From Tetrastigma voinierianum (taxonomy: Eukaryota > Streptophyta > Magnoliopsida > Vitales > Vitaceae): a stretch of DNA of 64,000 bases. The stretch lies in contig JAEQBH010000033.1 of assembly GCA_016808115.1 (NCBI GenBank), forward strand, positions 558,001 to 622,000. The letters run 5' to 3'. The translations under genes and the position numbers were made by a program. Of the stretch, positions 24,923 through 36,678 are shown one piece after another (positions within the stretch are counted from its first letter, which is position 1; every line of letters begins with the position of its first letter). The notes under the pieces were generated by a model. It saw nothing but the letters and a program-made list of their open reading frames with translations, ran no database searches and had not been told where the DNA came from.

Positions 24923-26914
24923 TGTCAGGACGCCCAAATCCCGGTGTCTCAAGACTATCGTGAACCGGGCTTGAACCCGTGCTTGCCTTATATTACGACT
25001 CCATACACGAAAGAAACGACCAACAGGCCCATCATACATACTCATCCATACAATTACAAAACCATACATTTCTATAGATTCAAGAGTTATTACATCACTC
25101 TTAATACAAAACATATATTAAAACTAGTCAATTCTAATATATACACAAAGCATGAATCAAGGCTACAGTCTTAATACAAACATATTAAAATATTTATCAA
25201 AGCCACAATTCGGCTTTCTTCTTAAAAGCAGCCTCTAGTGAGCGCCGTCTTCCCGAACACTCCCTATACCTGAAATAATTTTCCCTCGACAGGGTGAGCA
25301 ATGCCTAATAGTGGAATTATCCTACATGGGTTACTCCCCACCTAAGTGCTCATGCAATGGAAGAACAAAACATACACATTCAAGTGAATTCATGATTCTT
25401 ACTCGAATGTCTGCATGCCTAATCCCATGTCTCGAGTCCTCATCGACTCCCTCACACATGCCTAAGCCATGTACAAAAATCATTTCCAAACAAAAATATT
25501 TGTTATAATTGTGGGCAACCCTCCGATATAAATACATTGGACAATCCTCCGAGGTGAATTTGTTGGGTAACTCTCCAAACAATCTACGGGCCCTCCAAGT
25601 GAATTGTTGGACAATTTTCCTGCAAAGATAATTCTTCGAACAACTTTCCGATAAAATTATTATTTTTAAAATTTTACAAAAGAATTCATCGCTTGACAAC
25701 CTCCGATTTATTCACATGCACTCACACCTACTATTCTAGGTGCCCCAAGGTATGAAATGCATTATGCCAATTCATATATCCAATTCCAATGGCTCACACA
25801 CAATTATATTTCATATGATTCAAACATCATGTTAACACATTAAATTACATGCATCAACATATCATTTTCCACATAATCCATGCCATCCAATTCAAGAAAA
25901 TTCACATGGACATTTTCGGTCCAGAATGCAAACCGAGACTGTTTTTAATGGGGCCCCTGTAACATCGTTGGCCGGCCCGTGGATGTACTCTCATCAACCC
26001 TGCCCACTTCTTTGGAAACTGAATTCCATGGCCATTTTCGGCCTCACAACACTCTGAACCACAATTCTGTATGTTATCTAAATATCAAGCAATAACACAC
26101 AAATATAATACACATATATAAGTACATAGGGACCTTTTAGTCCGAGATCGCCCGAAACCGGCCCAAAACGTGGGTCCTAAAAAATTCCAAAGATTTCAAT
26201 CTCAAGTTTCGGGGATCGGCCAAACGTGCCACCACGGCCCGTAACATCCAAAACCATTAACAAGGCTCTTAAATCGAAAATAAACCAAGTAGGAGAAGAC
26301 CCATACCTCCTAGAGTTGTCAAAACTCCACAAAAATGGTGCCCACGTGTAGCCCTTGCAACGTAGATCAACTTTGCTTCTTGCCTCGTCGGAATTTGACA
26401 TTCCGATCGCAGGGAAATTTAAAGAGAAGTTGGACTTCTCTCTCTAAAACCTATTCTTCCCTCCACTGCCGGATTCCATCCCCAAAAAGAAGAGAAGATG
26501 TTCTTTTCTCTTTTCACTTATTCCCTTTTTGTCCTCATTGCCACATGTCAACCTTCCATTGGTTGATAGGATTACCCTTATCCTCTTTATCCACCTACTT
26601 TGGATTTTCATCCAATGACATCATGCCATGTGTCCACCCATGGCCCACACTTGAGCTCATGTTTGACTAATTCTGCACATGACACGTTGTACTCTGTGAG
26701 CCATTCAAAATGTGCTAAGTGTCCCGCACCCCTCTTGGTGCCTTGAAAAACGTGAAATTTTGACTTTCTCGAATTAAGCGGGTGATGTAGTGAAATTTAG
26801 ATTTTAGCAGGAAGGCGATTAACCGGTGAATCCGTTTAAGGATTCCCGAGATCGGTTCGGTTCATTTGAGTACCGATACTATTTTTCAGAAAATTAGAAT
26901 TTTCTCGGGTTACA
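24923..26914 (-). mobile_element. LTR 2, shared middle LTR (5' LTR of A, 3' LTR of B)
   Basis: 1992 bp, TGTCAGGACG...GGGTTACA. The left side abuts the primer site of element A; the right side abuts the polypurine tract of element B. A single LTR therefore serves two internal regions. It holds the family blocks: 'gagcgccgtcttcccgaaca' near 25239, 'gggtgagcaatgcc' near 25291, the CCTCCGA array 25517-25720, and the GAGAGAAG/CTCTCTCT block near 26420. Confidence 0.85.
25510..25720. repeat. CCTCCGA repeat block in LTR 2
   Basis: On the plus strand, copies and near copies of 'caaccctccgat', 'caatcctccgagg' and 'caactttccgat' occur about every 25-40 bp. Equivalent blocks are found in the other LTRs of the window (17425-17550, 33440-33640, 42840-42990, 52320-52580, 56915-57070, 62845-63010). 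Confidence 0.75.
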
Positions 26915-26927
26915 TTCTTCCCCCCTT
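26915..26927 (-). other. Polypurine tract of element B
   Basis: Minus-strand AAGGGGGGAAGAA abuts the LTR start TGTAACCC. It is a cleaner purine run than in elements A and C. Confidence 0.8.
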
Positions 26928-27178
26928 AAAAGAATTTCGTCCCGAAATTCTATACAATCATAAAAAATCACATGCATATGCAACGTGCACTATGCCATGC
27001 ATGTAAACTAGTCATTTAAGTATCCAACAGCTAAACCACGTACCTTCATCCACTAAACAAGAAGGAGGATAGGTGGCGTATCGTGTCCTCGCGCTCCCCG
27101 TTGACTTCTCCACTCCACTTATTTGTTGCCCATAGCACCCTCTCACTAGCCTCACGCGATCTTCGTGATAAAACTTGA

Positions 27179-27457
27179 TCATGTGACTATCCATAATACT
27201 GCTTGGTCCCTTCTCGAAGGTCCCATGAATCGACGCACAATCTCTCCCGATCCACCACGCCCAGGCTGGATGCGGGTGTATCTTCGGAGCATGGAGACAT
27301 GAAATACCTCATGGACACCTGACATGCTGGGCTGTAAAGCTAACCGGTACGCTATAGTGCCTAGCCTCTCAAGTATCTCGAAGGGTCTAATGAACCTCGG
27401 CGATAGCTTCCAACGCTTGCCGAACCTGACCACTCCTCTCTTAGGCATCACTTTCAA
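27179..27457 (-). pseudogene. Integrase C-terminal part, element B
   Basis: An open 92-residue frame carries RFGKRWKLSPRFIRPFEIL, then YRLALQPSMSGVHEVFHVSM. This is the conserved C-terminal strand-rich region of plant Gypsy integrases. It continues in a broken frame toward 27012. A chromodomain would be expected after this if the element is a chromovirus; I cannot see one clearly. Confidence 0.8.
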
Positions 27458-27992
27458 GAAGGGCGTGATCTCGACCTCGGACTCTAAGGGTCGGCGTCGT
27501 ACATCAACACTTAGCTCTTACGCCGTGCGAGCCGTGAGAGGCGTTTTTCATATCAAGCTCACATTCGTGGAATTGTCTCTAATTAGATCGGGACTAGTGA
27601 TGGGCTCTCCTACCTCGGTCCGACATATCGGTGATCATGGCTACGAACCTCATATGGTGCCATACGTATACTCGCGATAAGCTGTTGTTGTAAGGCGAGG
27701 AATTCCACTAAGGGCAAATGCTCTTCCCCAACTACCCTTATGATCCGGGGCGCGCTCGCGGCGTAATCCTCACAGCACACTGTATGGTCTCAAATAGTGA
27801 CCATCCGTCTATGGGTGGAAGGCTGTACTCATGGTCAGCCGTGTGCCCATAGCCTTCTAGATGCTTTTCCAAAAGTGCGCCGTAAACCTTGGGTCTCTAT
27901 CTGACACTATGGATATAGGTACTCCATGTGATCGAGCGATCTCGCCAGTATCTGTGTGAAAACTCCTCCGATGTGAAGGTCATCCCATACGA

Positions 27993-28253
27993 CTAGGAAG
28001 TAATGCCGGGTCGTGAGCGGTCTACTATCACGCACATCGCGTCATGCCTTCGCGGTGTCCATGGCAAGTGGGTCACAAAATCTATCGTAAAGTGCTCCCA
28101 TTTCCACTCAGCCACCTCGATGGTACGTAGCCCTGCGGCTTTGGTGCTCGACCTTAACTGGCGATATGTGAACATTGTCGAGAGCAAAGTCCCTCGTGTC
28201 TCTTCGTCTCGCTCAGTAGTGCGGCGTGAGATCTGGTACATCTTCGGTGCCAC
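27993..28253 (-). pseudogene. Integrase catalytic core, element B
   Basis: The frame includes EWKWEHFTIDFVTHLP and AMCVIVDRS, the strand around the first catalytic Asp (IDFV) of the D,D(35)E core. The rest of the core toward 27500 is frameshifted. Confidence 0.75.
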
Positions 28254-28619
28254 TGGATGCCGCGGAAAATCGAGAGCTTGGTGAAACTCCTGAGGATCTC
28301 CTCTCTCCGTCGGTCAACGCTAGGGAACCACTACCTGTCCTCTATACCCAGACTACCCATTTGCATGGATGGTCAGTACAAATCCACTATTGCCCATTTG
28401 TGCGGGTCCTTTGATAAACACTATCTCCGCGTCCTGTCCTTGGGACTCGATCACTCTGCTCAATAGAGATGGTGTAGCTACTAAACTCCCCAACATACCT
28501 TGAGCCTGCTCGCTATACTATAGCCCAGCATCCCAGCGATCTCGGCGTCCGCCATTCTCGAGGAAAACATACTAGCGATGCTCCTGTGAGCTTCCGGCGA
28601 GTGCATCAACCACCACATT

Positions 28620-28930
28620 TGCCTTATCAAGATGGTAATGCGAAGTGAAGTCATAATCCTACGGACCTCGATCCATCTGTATTTGCCTCATTGAGGTTCA
28701 TTCCAGCGTGAGCCAGGACTTTTGTGATGCAGTACACCTCGGCCTTTCATGATATAAGTAGTGGCGCCAAAATCTTCAAGGCGAAGACTACAACCGCCAA
28801 CTCCATATCGTGTGTAGGGTAGTGCGCTCCTTGATTCTTCAGGCGCGAGAACCATAAGCTACCACTCTCTAAGGCGCATCAAAACACATCCCGGTCAGTG
28901 CCCGAGGATCTGATACCTTGTGTGTACGTC
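28620..28930 (-). pseudogene. RNase H, element B, decayed
   Basis: The DNA aligns by eye with the element A RNase H: 'gaaccataagctaccactct' near 28850 equals the wording near 20521. No open frame of useful length remains. Confidence 0.55.
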
Positions 28931-29437
28931 TTCTCTTTAGGGTATAAAGATAGGAAAGCGTGGTAAGCCCCTCCTTTTCAACTCTTGGAGATACTCCTCG
29001 CATCGGTCATCGATCAAAAACTTGACCTCCTTAGGGTCAATCTAAGTCATAAGAGTCTTATACTTTAGCTAATCGGGAGAAATCCTCAATGAATCTCTAA
29101 TAGTACCGGCCCAATCCCGAACTATGTATCTGAGAAGACTGAATTAGGTCTCTCACCGCTCATCGTGGCCTCGACCTTCTGCGGGTCAGCGACGCGCGTC
29201 TTCGACCCCATGTGTCGAAAAATCTCACCTCGATCGCCAAAACTCGCGCCTCGCGAACTTGGCGTACAAGCGATGGTCTCTCGTGGCCCCTTAAAACAAT
29301 CCTCAGTGATCCTCATCCTCCCTCTTAGGCGGAGTAGATCGAATGTCATCCAAGACTTCGACAAAGCCCGATCTAAGATAGGAGGTTGGGGACACCCTAT
29401 TGCATGAGATCATGAATGCTGAGCGCGATACCGTTAA

Positions 29438-29949
29438 TCAAAGGCATCTGTAAAACTCAAGTGCCCATAACGTGTCTTGAGCAGCTGTCTTGCAAGGATA
29501 TCTGTCTCTTACTAACCCTCGAGGTGAGTGGTAGCAGTCGCGAAAGTTTATCTTGGAATAGACTCGCGCTCCTCTCAACTGGTCAAATAAGTCATCAATC
29601 CTTGGCAATGGGTACCGATTCTTGATCGTAACCCTGTTCAACTGTCTATAGTCAATGCACAGTCGAAGGGTCCTGTCTTTCTTCTTCCCAAATAGAACCG
29701 GAGGGTCCCATGGTGAAGTGCTCGGTCTACCTTGTCCAGTAACTCTTATAGCTGGACTTTGAGTTCCTACAACTCAACTAGTGCCGTCCTATGCGGAATC
29801 ATAGAGATTGGCGAAGTACCAGGGTGTAACTCGAAACAGAAGTCTACAACCCTCTGTGGAGGCAATCCCTGTAGCTCATCCTGAAAAATATCCTCATACT
29901 CCCAAACTACTCGAGGTAGATCTAAGTTCGGTCTCACCTCGTCCTCCAA
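29438..29949 (-). pseudogene. Reverse transcriptase, element B
   Basis: Two frames give the RT entrance. 29767-29949 contains YEDIFQDELQGLPPQRVVDF and HPGTSPIS. 29438-29641 contains [19 protein letters not shown] followed by VYSKINF, the motif A region where a catalytic Asp is expected but Asn is present. The YxDD box further down is not readable. RT would copy element RNA into DNA. This copy is dead. Confidence 0.8.
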
Positions 29950-30085
29950 GGTAAGGCTTACTAGCCAACTCGCTAACTATCCATGACACCTGGACTCGTA
30001 CACCGTTTGAGGCAAAATATCATACTTGTCCCCCTGAAACGTAACAAGAGTACCGTCCTGTGTGTAAGCGGTAACCCTCCTACGC

Positions 30086-30325
30086 TCACAATTGATGACG
30101 ACTCTGTATGTCATCAACCAATCCATCCAGTATTGACGTCGAACTCACGACATGTCCATGACCCTCGAGGTCCTTTGTGAGAGTAAGATCCCTTGAGATC
30201 TCTAGCTTGCAACCATGACATATCATTCTTATTCTTGCCCTAATCCCTAAGGGAGAACTCACGTACAAGGGCTCCTCGAAGGTCTCAACCTCAAGCATTT
30301 CAACTTCTATCACAGGCGGTCGCAT
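30086..30325 (-). pseudogene. Retropepsin part, element B
   Basis: The frame contains LYVSSPLGIRARIRMICHGC, then a broken remainder. The wording matches the part of plant Gypsy protease between active-site loop and C-terminal strand. The active-site DTG itself is not seen in frame. Confidence 0.6.
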
Positions 30326-31169
30326 TGATGAATGAATCGCGAGGAAACTGTCGAATCAAATAACTCTTATTGCCCCATGAGGCGAGATAGCGAGAATGTA
30401 CCCTAGCAATTTGGTACGCTCTCACGTAGATCAATCGGTGATGTGACGGTGTAGACACCCCCCTAAACCCCTCATGTCCCTGCCTGTGGGCCCCGTCCTC
30501 TGCCTTGGCCCATGACTTGACCTCTCTGGCTTGCTTGTATGCCGAGGAGGTGCCCGTCTTTAGCTCACACAGGGGCGATACGGCTCCTTTGACCCGTACG
30601 GTGGGTGGAGAATAAAGCGTATCATTTGTTGTCCCACGGCTAAGCTGAAGTGTTGTCCACGATGCAGGATCCTTGTCTTTGAAACGATCCCTCTTCATAT
30701 GTTAATTTTGCATCGCGATGGAAGCACACCATTTGCCCGGCTTATGATTAGCGGTATGATTTGTCCTTTTTAATCCGGAGCGGCTCTGGAACCAGTGGAA
30801 CCAGTGCCCTCTTGGTGTCTGCTTTTCCGAGGCCCCAGGAAGAAGGGCTGCTTCTTCTCTCATAAACACCACTAACACCGCGCCAGGAGTGTTCGGAATT
30901 GCATTCTCCATCTCCCTCTCTATGGTCGCTGGCGCGTCCCTGACCATAGAGTCCGTGTCTTCTGGCCCGAAGTCTACCCAGATGCGAATGGACAATCTTA
31001 GTCTATTCTCAAATCTCCTGACCTTGGCCAGAGTACGTACATAATTGTCGTGGCGAGCTAACTCGTAAACACGACCACATACTCTATCAGTCATAACCCC
31101 TGCCCGACTAGAACTCCTACGAGCCTTCGCATGTCTAGCAGTGGCCGGAAAATACTTGCCCATGAACAT
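30300..31169 (-). pseudogene. Gag, element B
   Basis: 30702-31169 is the longest minus-strand frame of the element (155 codons). It reads GKYFPATARHAKA at its start and LAKVRRFENRLRLSIR within, both typical of the plant Gypsy gag core. A zinc knuckle should follow; only a remnant (KWCASIAMQN) is seen before the stop. 30300-30698 continues in a shifted frame with MKRDR, the usual end of the knuckle. Confidence 0.75.
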
Positions 31170-32906
31170 CTCATGGAACTCTACCCATGTTATTGCCTCT
31201 AGGTCTAGAGTCTTAGCGATTCCATACCTTGGGCGCGCCTACAGCTGGAATCTACAGATTTTGACCTTGAGTACCATTATCATAGGTAATCTCCGTAGCC
31301 TCGATATCTTCTCAAACCTACATAAACCAATGGTCATGGCACCATCAGATATCCTTATATGAAAGTAGGAGGATGATGGGACCTGAATCTCTGGAGGTGA
31401 CTGGGGACCTCCACTGTCCCCAGCTGCCTTCTTTGTGCAAAGAAGCCGAGTGCAGCCCTTATGACCTCGGCCAGGCACATTGGTCAAGGGCAGTGGTGGC
31501 TAGCACCTCATGGGCGACCTACGTTCTCCACATGACCATTTACACACATGTCAAATGATGAAGTTGAGTTTAATAGTATCTCTAAGGTGTAAATACATGA
31601 CCCAGAACTTGTATACATTTCTTTATGGTGTTTTCATACACAACGTCAATGCATTCATAGGTAATGCAATCAAGCATCTCATTTATCAAATCATACTCTA
31701 ACAAAATTTTTATATTTTTGTACTTTTTTTTTTTTTTGAAAACCCCGTGAATAGTGTTCATGAACAATGATCCAAAAAGTGATTCTAAAAGCGATTACGC
31801 GAGTCAAAAGCGGTCGGGTGCACAATGTGCGCCACCCGGGACCGGGTTGCTCACACCTTTGCGCTGAGGTACTTGTGACTGGGTGCCGTATCCTGCCTGC
31901 CGGTGTCTTTGGGCGTCGTGTCGCAGCGCGTGGGCGTGACAATGGATTACGTGTGGCGCATTACGCTGTGGATGCTGCTGGGCGTGTTCTTTGTCCTGTC
32001 CGCGATACAAAAAATTGTATCGTGACACCTGCCAGATATGTGGTACACCGCGGCGGCGTCTTTCGCGCTTCTTCGCCCACTAGATATTGAAGGCGGAGCC
32101 ATGTCGGCGTTAATGTTTGCCGAAAGCCGTGTTGTAGCGGCTTTGCTCGCACCCCAGCCGCGTTTGCTAGATTACCATTATCGGCTTGCCGCGTCCTTAC
32201 TGTCGCGATACAATCAACATATGGTGACGGCTGGAAAATGGGCGTTAGCCCATCCGAACTTCTCCCATACACAATTTTTTTTTTTCCGTCTTCTGGTAGA
32301 CCTTCCATGTATTGTAATTATTTATTTGTTGTTTCCTTTTTACATCGCGCAAAACCCGAGAAAAAGAATTTATAATATTTTTTTGATTCCTCTGCTTGAC
32401 CTCCACTGCTAATTCTAAAGATCTCATTAGCCCTAAACAATTGCTATTTATACAATTCAAAATTTTTAAGTTGAATTACAGCCTTTTCTTGTGCAAAAAC
32501 TGGAATAATCTTCGGAATTCTGTCTGCGTCTGTTCATGTTAAAAAGCCCCAGACAGCATAAATTTTTTTTTTTTTTAGTTTATTTTGGACCATATGTGAA
32601 TTCTCGAATAAGCATTTCTCAGACCTTGAGGTTATGTTTCCTGACTAAAGTATTCAACATTTTTCTTATATGCTATTCACAAGCATACAATTTCACACAC
32701 AATACATACAACACACTAATCAAGCATCAATCATCAAAATGCAATATAGATATGATCTAACAGTCTTATCGAGTCCTAGGTAATCGTTTACCTAATTCAT
32801 GATACAAAAGTTATTTTATTGAGACTGTGATGCTCTTATACCCTTAATGACCATGGCCTAAACCCAAGTCCATAGATGGACACTGATGTTGCATATACAT
32901 TCTGGC

Positions 32907-34957
32907 TGTAGCGCCCCATTTGGGAGGTCGGGTGATATGTCAGCAGCTAAGAAAAACATTAACCTCTCATATCATGAGACCAATACATAGTAAAATGGCC
33001 ACATTAGCCTACACATCATACTCACCCAAAATATAATAAATATATTACAATAGTTTCAAGAGTTGTTACATCATATTAATACAACATATATTAAAGTGAA
33101 ATTCTAGCCATGTTTACAAAATATATACCAAAGCCACAATCCAACTTTCTTCTTAAAAGCGGCCTCTAGTGAGCGCCGTCTTCCCGAACACTCCCTGTAC
33201 CTGAAATAATTTTCCCTCAATAGGGTGAGCAATGCCCAATAGTGGAATTATCCTACATGGGTTACTCCCCACCTAAGTTATGATACAAATGGAAGAATAA
33301 AACATGACTAAGTGAATTCATGATTCCTATCGAATGTCTACATACTTTCGATCCTATGTCTCGAGTCTCATCGACTCCCTGTACATACCCTAAACCATGT
33401 ACAGAAAATCATTTCAAACAAAAATATTTGTTATAATTGTAGGCAACCCTTTGATATAATACATTGGACGGTATATAGGGAATTGAATTTATTTGGGTAA
33501 CTCTCAGGGAAACGTTCATGGGCCTCAGACGTGGTGTTGGACAATTTTTCCAACACAATTCTTCGGACAATTTTCCGATAAAATTATTATTTTTAATAAT
33601 TTTACAAAAGAATTCATCGTTTGGACACCCTCCGATTTATTTGTCATGTACTCACATCTACCATTCAAGGGTGTCCCGGTGCATATGAAATGCATTATGC
33701 CAATTCATATATCCAATTCTAATGGCTCACACACAATTATATTTCATATAATTCAAAATCATGTTAACACATTAAATTACATGTATCAACATATCATTTT
33801 TCACACAATCCATGCCATCCAATTCAAGCAAATTCACATGGACGTTTTCGGTCCAACGGTCGTGGGAGTTTATTAAGTGGACTAGCCCCTCATCCAACCT
33901 GGGTTCCACTTCTTTTCAGAGGCAAGAAATCGGCCATTTCAGGAAATTTCCTGACACCCAAAAAAACCACAATTTGCATGTTATTCAAATATCAAGCAAT
34001 AACACACAAATATAATACACATATAAGGCACAAAAGGACCATTTTTTAGTCTAAGATTAGTCTGGGACTGTCCAAAATGGGCCCCAAAGCACTCGACATT
34101 TGATCCGAGTTTTGGGATGGCGGCGGCAATGTTTCGTGGCACACCATGACATCCAGAACCGTTATGAGACTCTTAAATCGAAAATAAACCAAGTAGGAGA
34201 AGACCCTTACCTCCCGGAGTTGTCGAGCTCCACAAAGGCGGGTACTTACGTGTAGCTGCGTGAAGCTGACTTGCTTCTTGCCTCGCCGGAGTTCACGGTC
34301 CGTCCTTGGAAATTTAGAGAGAAGTTGGACTTTCTTTCTCTAAAACCTATTCTTCCCTCCACTGCCGGATTCCATCCCCAAAAAGCAAAGAAGATGTTCT
34401 TTTCTCTTTTCAATTATTCCCTTTTTGTCCTCATTGCCACATGTCAACCTTCAGTGTCCACTTTTGCCCTCTGGGTGCCTCGAAAAATAATGGTGAGATT
34501 TCTGAATTCGACGAAATTCAACGTGATTTGCTGTTCGCAGATGATTCAACGGTGATCCGATTTGCTCATTAGAGATCTAAAAAAATTACGGATTTTGACG
34601 GACTATACCATTTACCATTTTTGAAAATTAAGTTTCTCGGGTTTCACAGTTCATGCTTGACATGTGTCACATGGATACATGTAATGGAGTGGACCTTGTC
34701 ACACCACATTCCTCTCATGTCATGTGTGAACTTCTCACAGTACATCCATATGGCACCGACACACTGCAGGTGCCTCGAAAGGCCAGCGAAATTAGGCCTA
34801 TCTCGAGGAAATTCGAGCCAAGAAATTCGGCGTGGTAGTAGATTTCGCGAGGGCGATCTCGATGGTGAAGTCCGTTTAGTCATCGAGATCATGGTGGTTG
34901 ATCAAAATTGCTATTTTACCGACATTTCAAAAAATTAAAATTTTCTCAAGTTTTGCA
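32907..34957 (-). mobile_element. LTR 3 of the Gypsy array (5' LTR of element B)
   Basis: It starts TGTAGCGCC and ends at 'tttctcaagttttgca'. It is about 2.05 kb and collinear with LTR 2 across the 'gagcgccgtcttcccgaaca' block (33171), the CCTCCGA block and the CTCTAAAACC block (34340). The right border lies directly against pararetrovirus RT sequence. The 5-bp flanks of the array (ATGCA left, TAGCA right) do not match. Confidence 0.8.
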
Positions 34958-36130
34958 TAGCAGCTAAGCTTTTATGGTTCAAAATTGAAATGAGATTAAT
35001 TGAAATAAAGCTTTCAGATAGTTTGGTAATTATAAGCTTGACTAAATGATAATACAATTTTTGTTGGTTATTTTTACCACCTCATAAAGAAACTTTAATT
35101 CATAAAACTAGAGAATAGAAAATTATTTCTCAAAGTTTGATTGTAAATGGGATTTTATCAGATTAAGATGGATGAAGAATCTAAACCTTTAACTGCATTT
35201 AGTACCCCTCAAGGGCATTATGAATGGAATGCTTTACCTTTTGGATTAAAAAATGCACCTTAAATCTTTCAATTAAAAATGGATAATGTATTTAAAGGAT
35301 ATGATTTTATTCATGTTTATGTGGATGATATGTTGATATCTTCAGAAAATGAAAAACAACATCTTGAACACTTAAATAACTTTGTAGATTTATGCATCAC
35401 TCATGGAATTGGACTTTCAAAGAAAAAGTCAATCATAGGAGAATCAAATATTGAATTTTTAGGACTCATAATAGACTCTGAAGGAATAGAACTTCATAAT
35501 CATATTCTTGAAAAAATTAAAGATTTTCCAGAAAAATTAACAGATCGAAAACAATTACAAAGATTCTTAGGAATACTTAATTATGCAGAAGGATTTATAA
35601 AGAATCTTGTTGAACTTAGAAAATCGTTAAGAAAATTAACTAGTGAAAAACAAAGATTTGAATTGACTAAGGAACATGAAGAACATATAAGATTTATAAA
35701 ATCTCAATGTGTTAGTTTACCAAAACTAAAGCTTCCTTTAGATAACGCTGATTTGATCCTTGAAGTGATTTTGGTGGAGAAGTACACAGAGGCGGTTCTC
35801 AAGAATCTCTGAAAATTGTGAAGAATTATGTGTGGGTGCTGCCAGAGTCCATTCACTCCTATGAGAAGAAAAAATATTATATTAATGAAAAAGAATTTTT
35901 AGCAATTATTAAAGGAATAGTTTTTCATATTTTTTATTACTTAAAAAATTTATGTTAGAGCGATAATCGAGGTTAAAGCTTTTATTAAAAATAATTTACC
36001 TTCGAAACCTGAATACAAAAGATTAATTAGATGGCAGACTTATTGCTCTGAATATATTTTTGATATTGAAATAATTTGTTCTAACAAAAATGTTATTGCA
36101 GATTTTTTAACTCGGGATGGCTCAGTCTAA
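34958..36130 (+). pseudogene. Endogenous pararetrovirus pol fragment: RT and RNase H
   Basis: The sequence starts inside the reverse transcriptase of a Caulimoviridae-type pol. Visible parts are [20 protein letters not shown] (35204-35263), the catalytic YVDDM at about 35319-35333, FLGLIID, and RFLGILNYAEGF. RNase H follows with the Glu helix (NEKEFLAII near 35890) and the C-terminal ADFLTRDG near 36098. Breaks: stops before 35130, a stop near 35263 after the APL position, a shift near 35760-35870, and loss of the first RNase H aspartate region. The longest open piece is 35279-35812. The pol stop (36128-36130) overlaps the next ORF start by 14 nt. Confidence 0.85.
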
Positions 36131-36678
36131 TAAAAGATCGAAGATTAATGAGACGATTGATAGCCTCTCAAAAATGTCAAAGATTTTTTATCAGATTATA
36201 CATCTGACAGATTGTCTGGATCAACTTGTTGAGACAAAGACTTCTCCTGAAAAGATTCAAGCCGATTTTAAAAGCTTTGTCATCGATTTAGAAAAACTCG
36301 TTAAAAATTATACGTCGTACGAAATGATTTTAACCTCCTATTTTAAAGAAGAAAACGAACTCAAATTTTCAAATATCAGTGTTAATGAAGATTTTGAAAA
36401 TGAAGCTCTACCCGGTAAGCTCAAAGCATCAACAAAGATTTCACTAAGACCACAGTCTTCCAAGACTGAAACGATTTTTGAAAAAATTCCTATGTCCATA
36501 GACAGGGAAATTATGAAATTACATGGTGAAACCATGGAAAGATTATTCGGATTAACCGATACTAAAGAAATGATTGTTGATAAATCTGGCATTTATCCAC
36601 GGATTCACTTCCTACAAGGAGCAAATCCTGTAGAAGTACACGATTGGTATGATTTTGGTAGTATAGCTACCATATACA
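36117..36678 (+). pseudogene. Pararetrovirus fourth ORF, N-terminal part
   Basis: The ATG at 36117 lies inside the end of pol in another frame. About 187 codons stay open, with a hydrophilic, helix-rich sequence and many Lys/Ser/Glu. By position (after RNase H, before the promoter) this is the ORF that in caulimo-, cavemo- and solendoviruses encodes the translation transactivator/inclusion protein. I do not see a convincing copy of that family's signature, so the assignment rests on position. A Gypsy LTR interrupts it at 36679, and it resumes at 38870. Confidence 0.6.

Larger units (their letters stand above)
26928..32906 (-). mobile_element. Element B internal region, Ty3/Gypsy, decayed
   Basis: About 6.0 kb with minus-strand gag, protease, RT, RNase H and integrase traces in Gypsy order, collinear with element A. 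No good primer site is visible beside LTR 3: the expected spot (about 32890-32906) reads 'atacattctggc' instead. The 5' end is therefore damaged or rearranged. Confidence 0.85.

Noticed and set aside
32038..32412. 124-codon plus-strand frame rich in Ala/Leu
   Set aside because: Antisense to the leader of element B; its composition reflects CpG-rich repeat words.
33493..33876. 127-codon plus-strand frame
   Set aside because: It lies inside LTR 3, and the same region in sister LTRs is not open.
16882..34962. Target duplication for the whole Gypsy array
   Set aside because: The flanks ATGCA and TAGCA share letters but do not match in order; I do not count it as a duplication.
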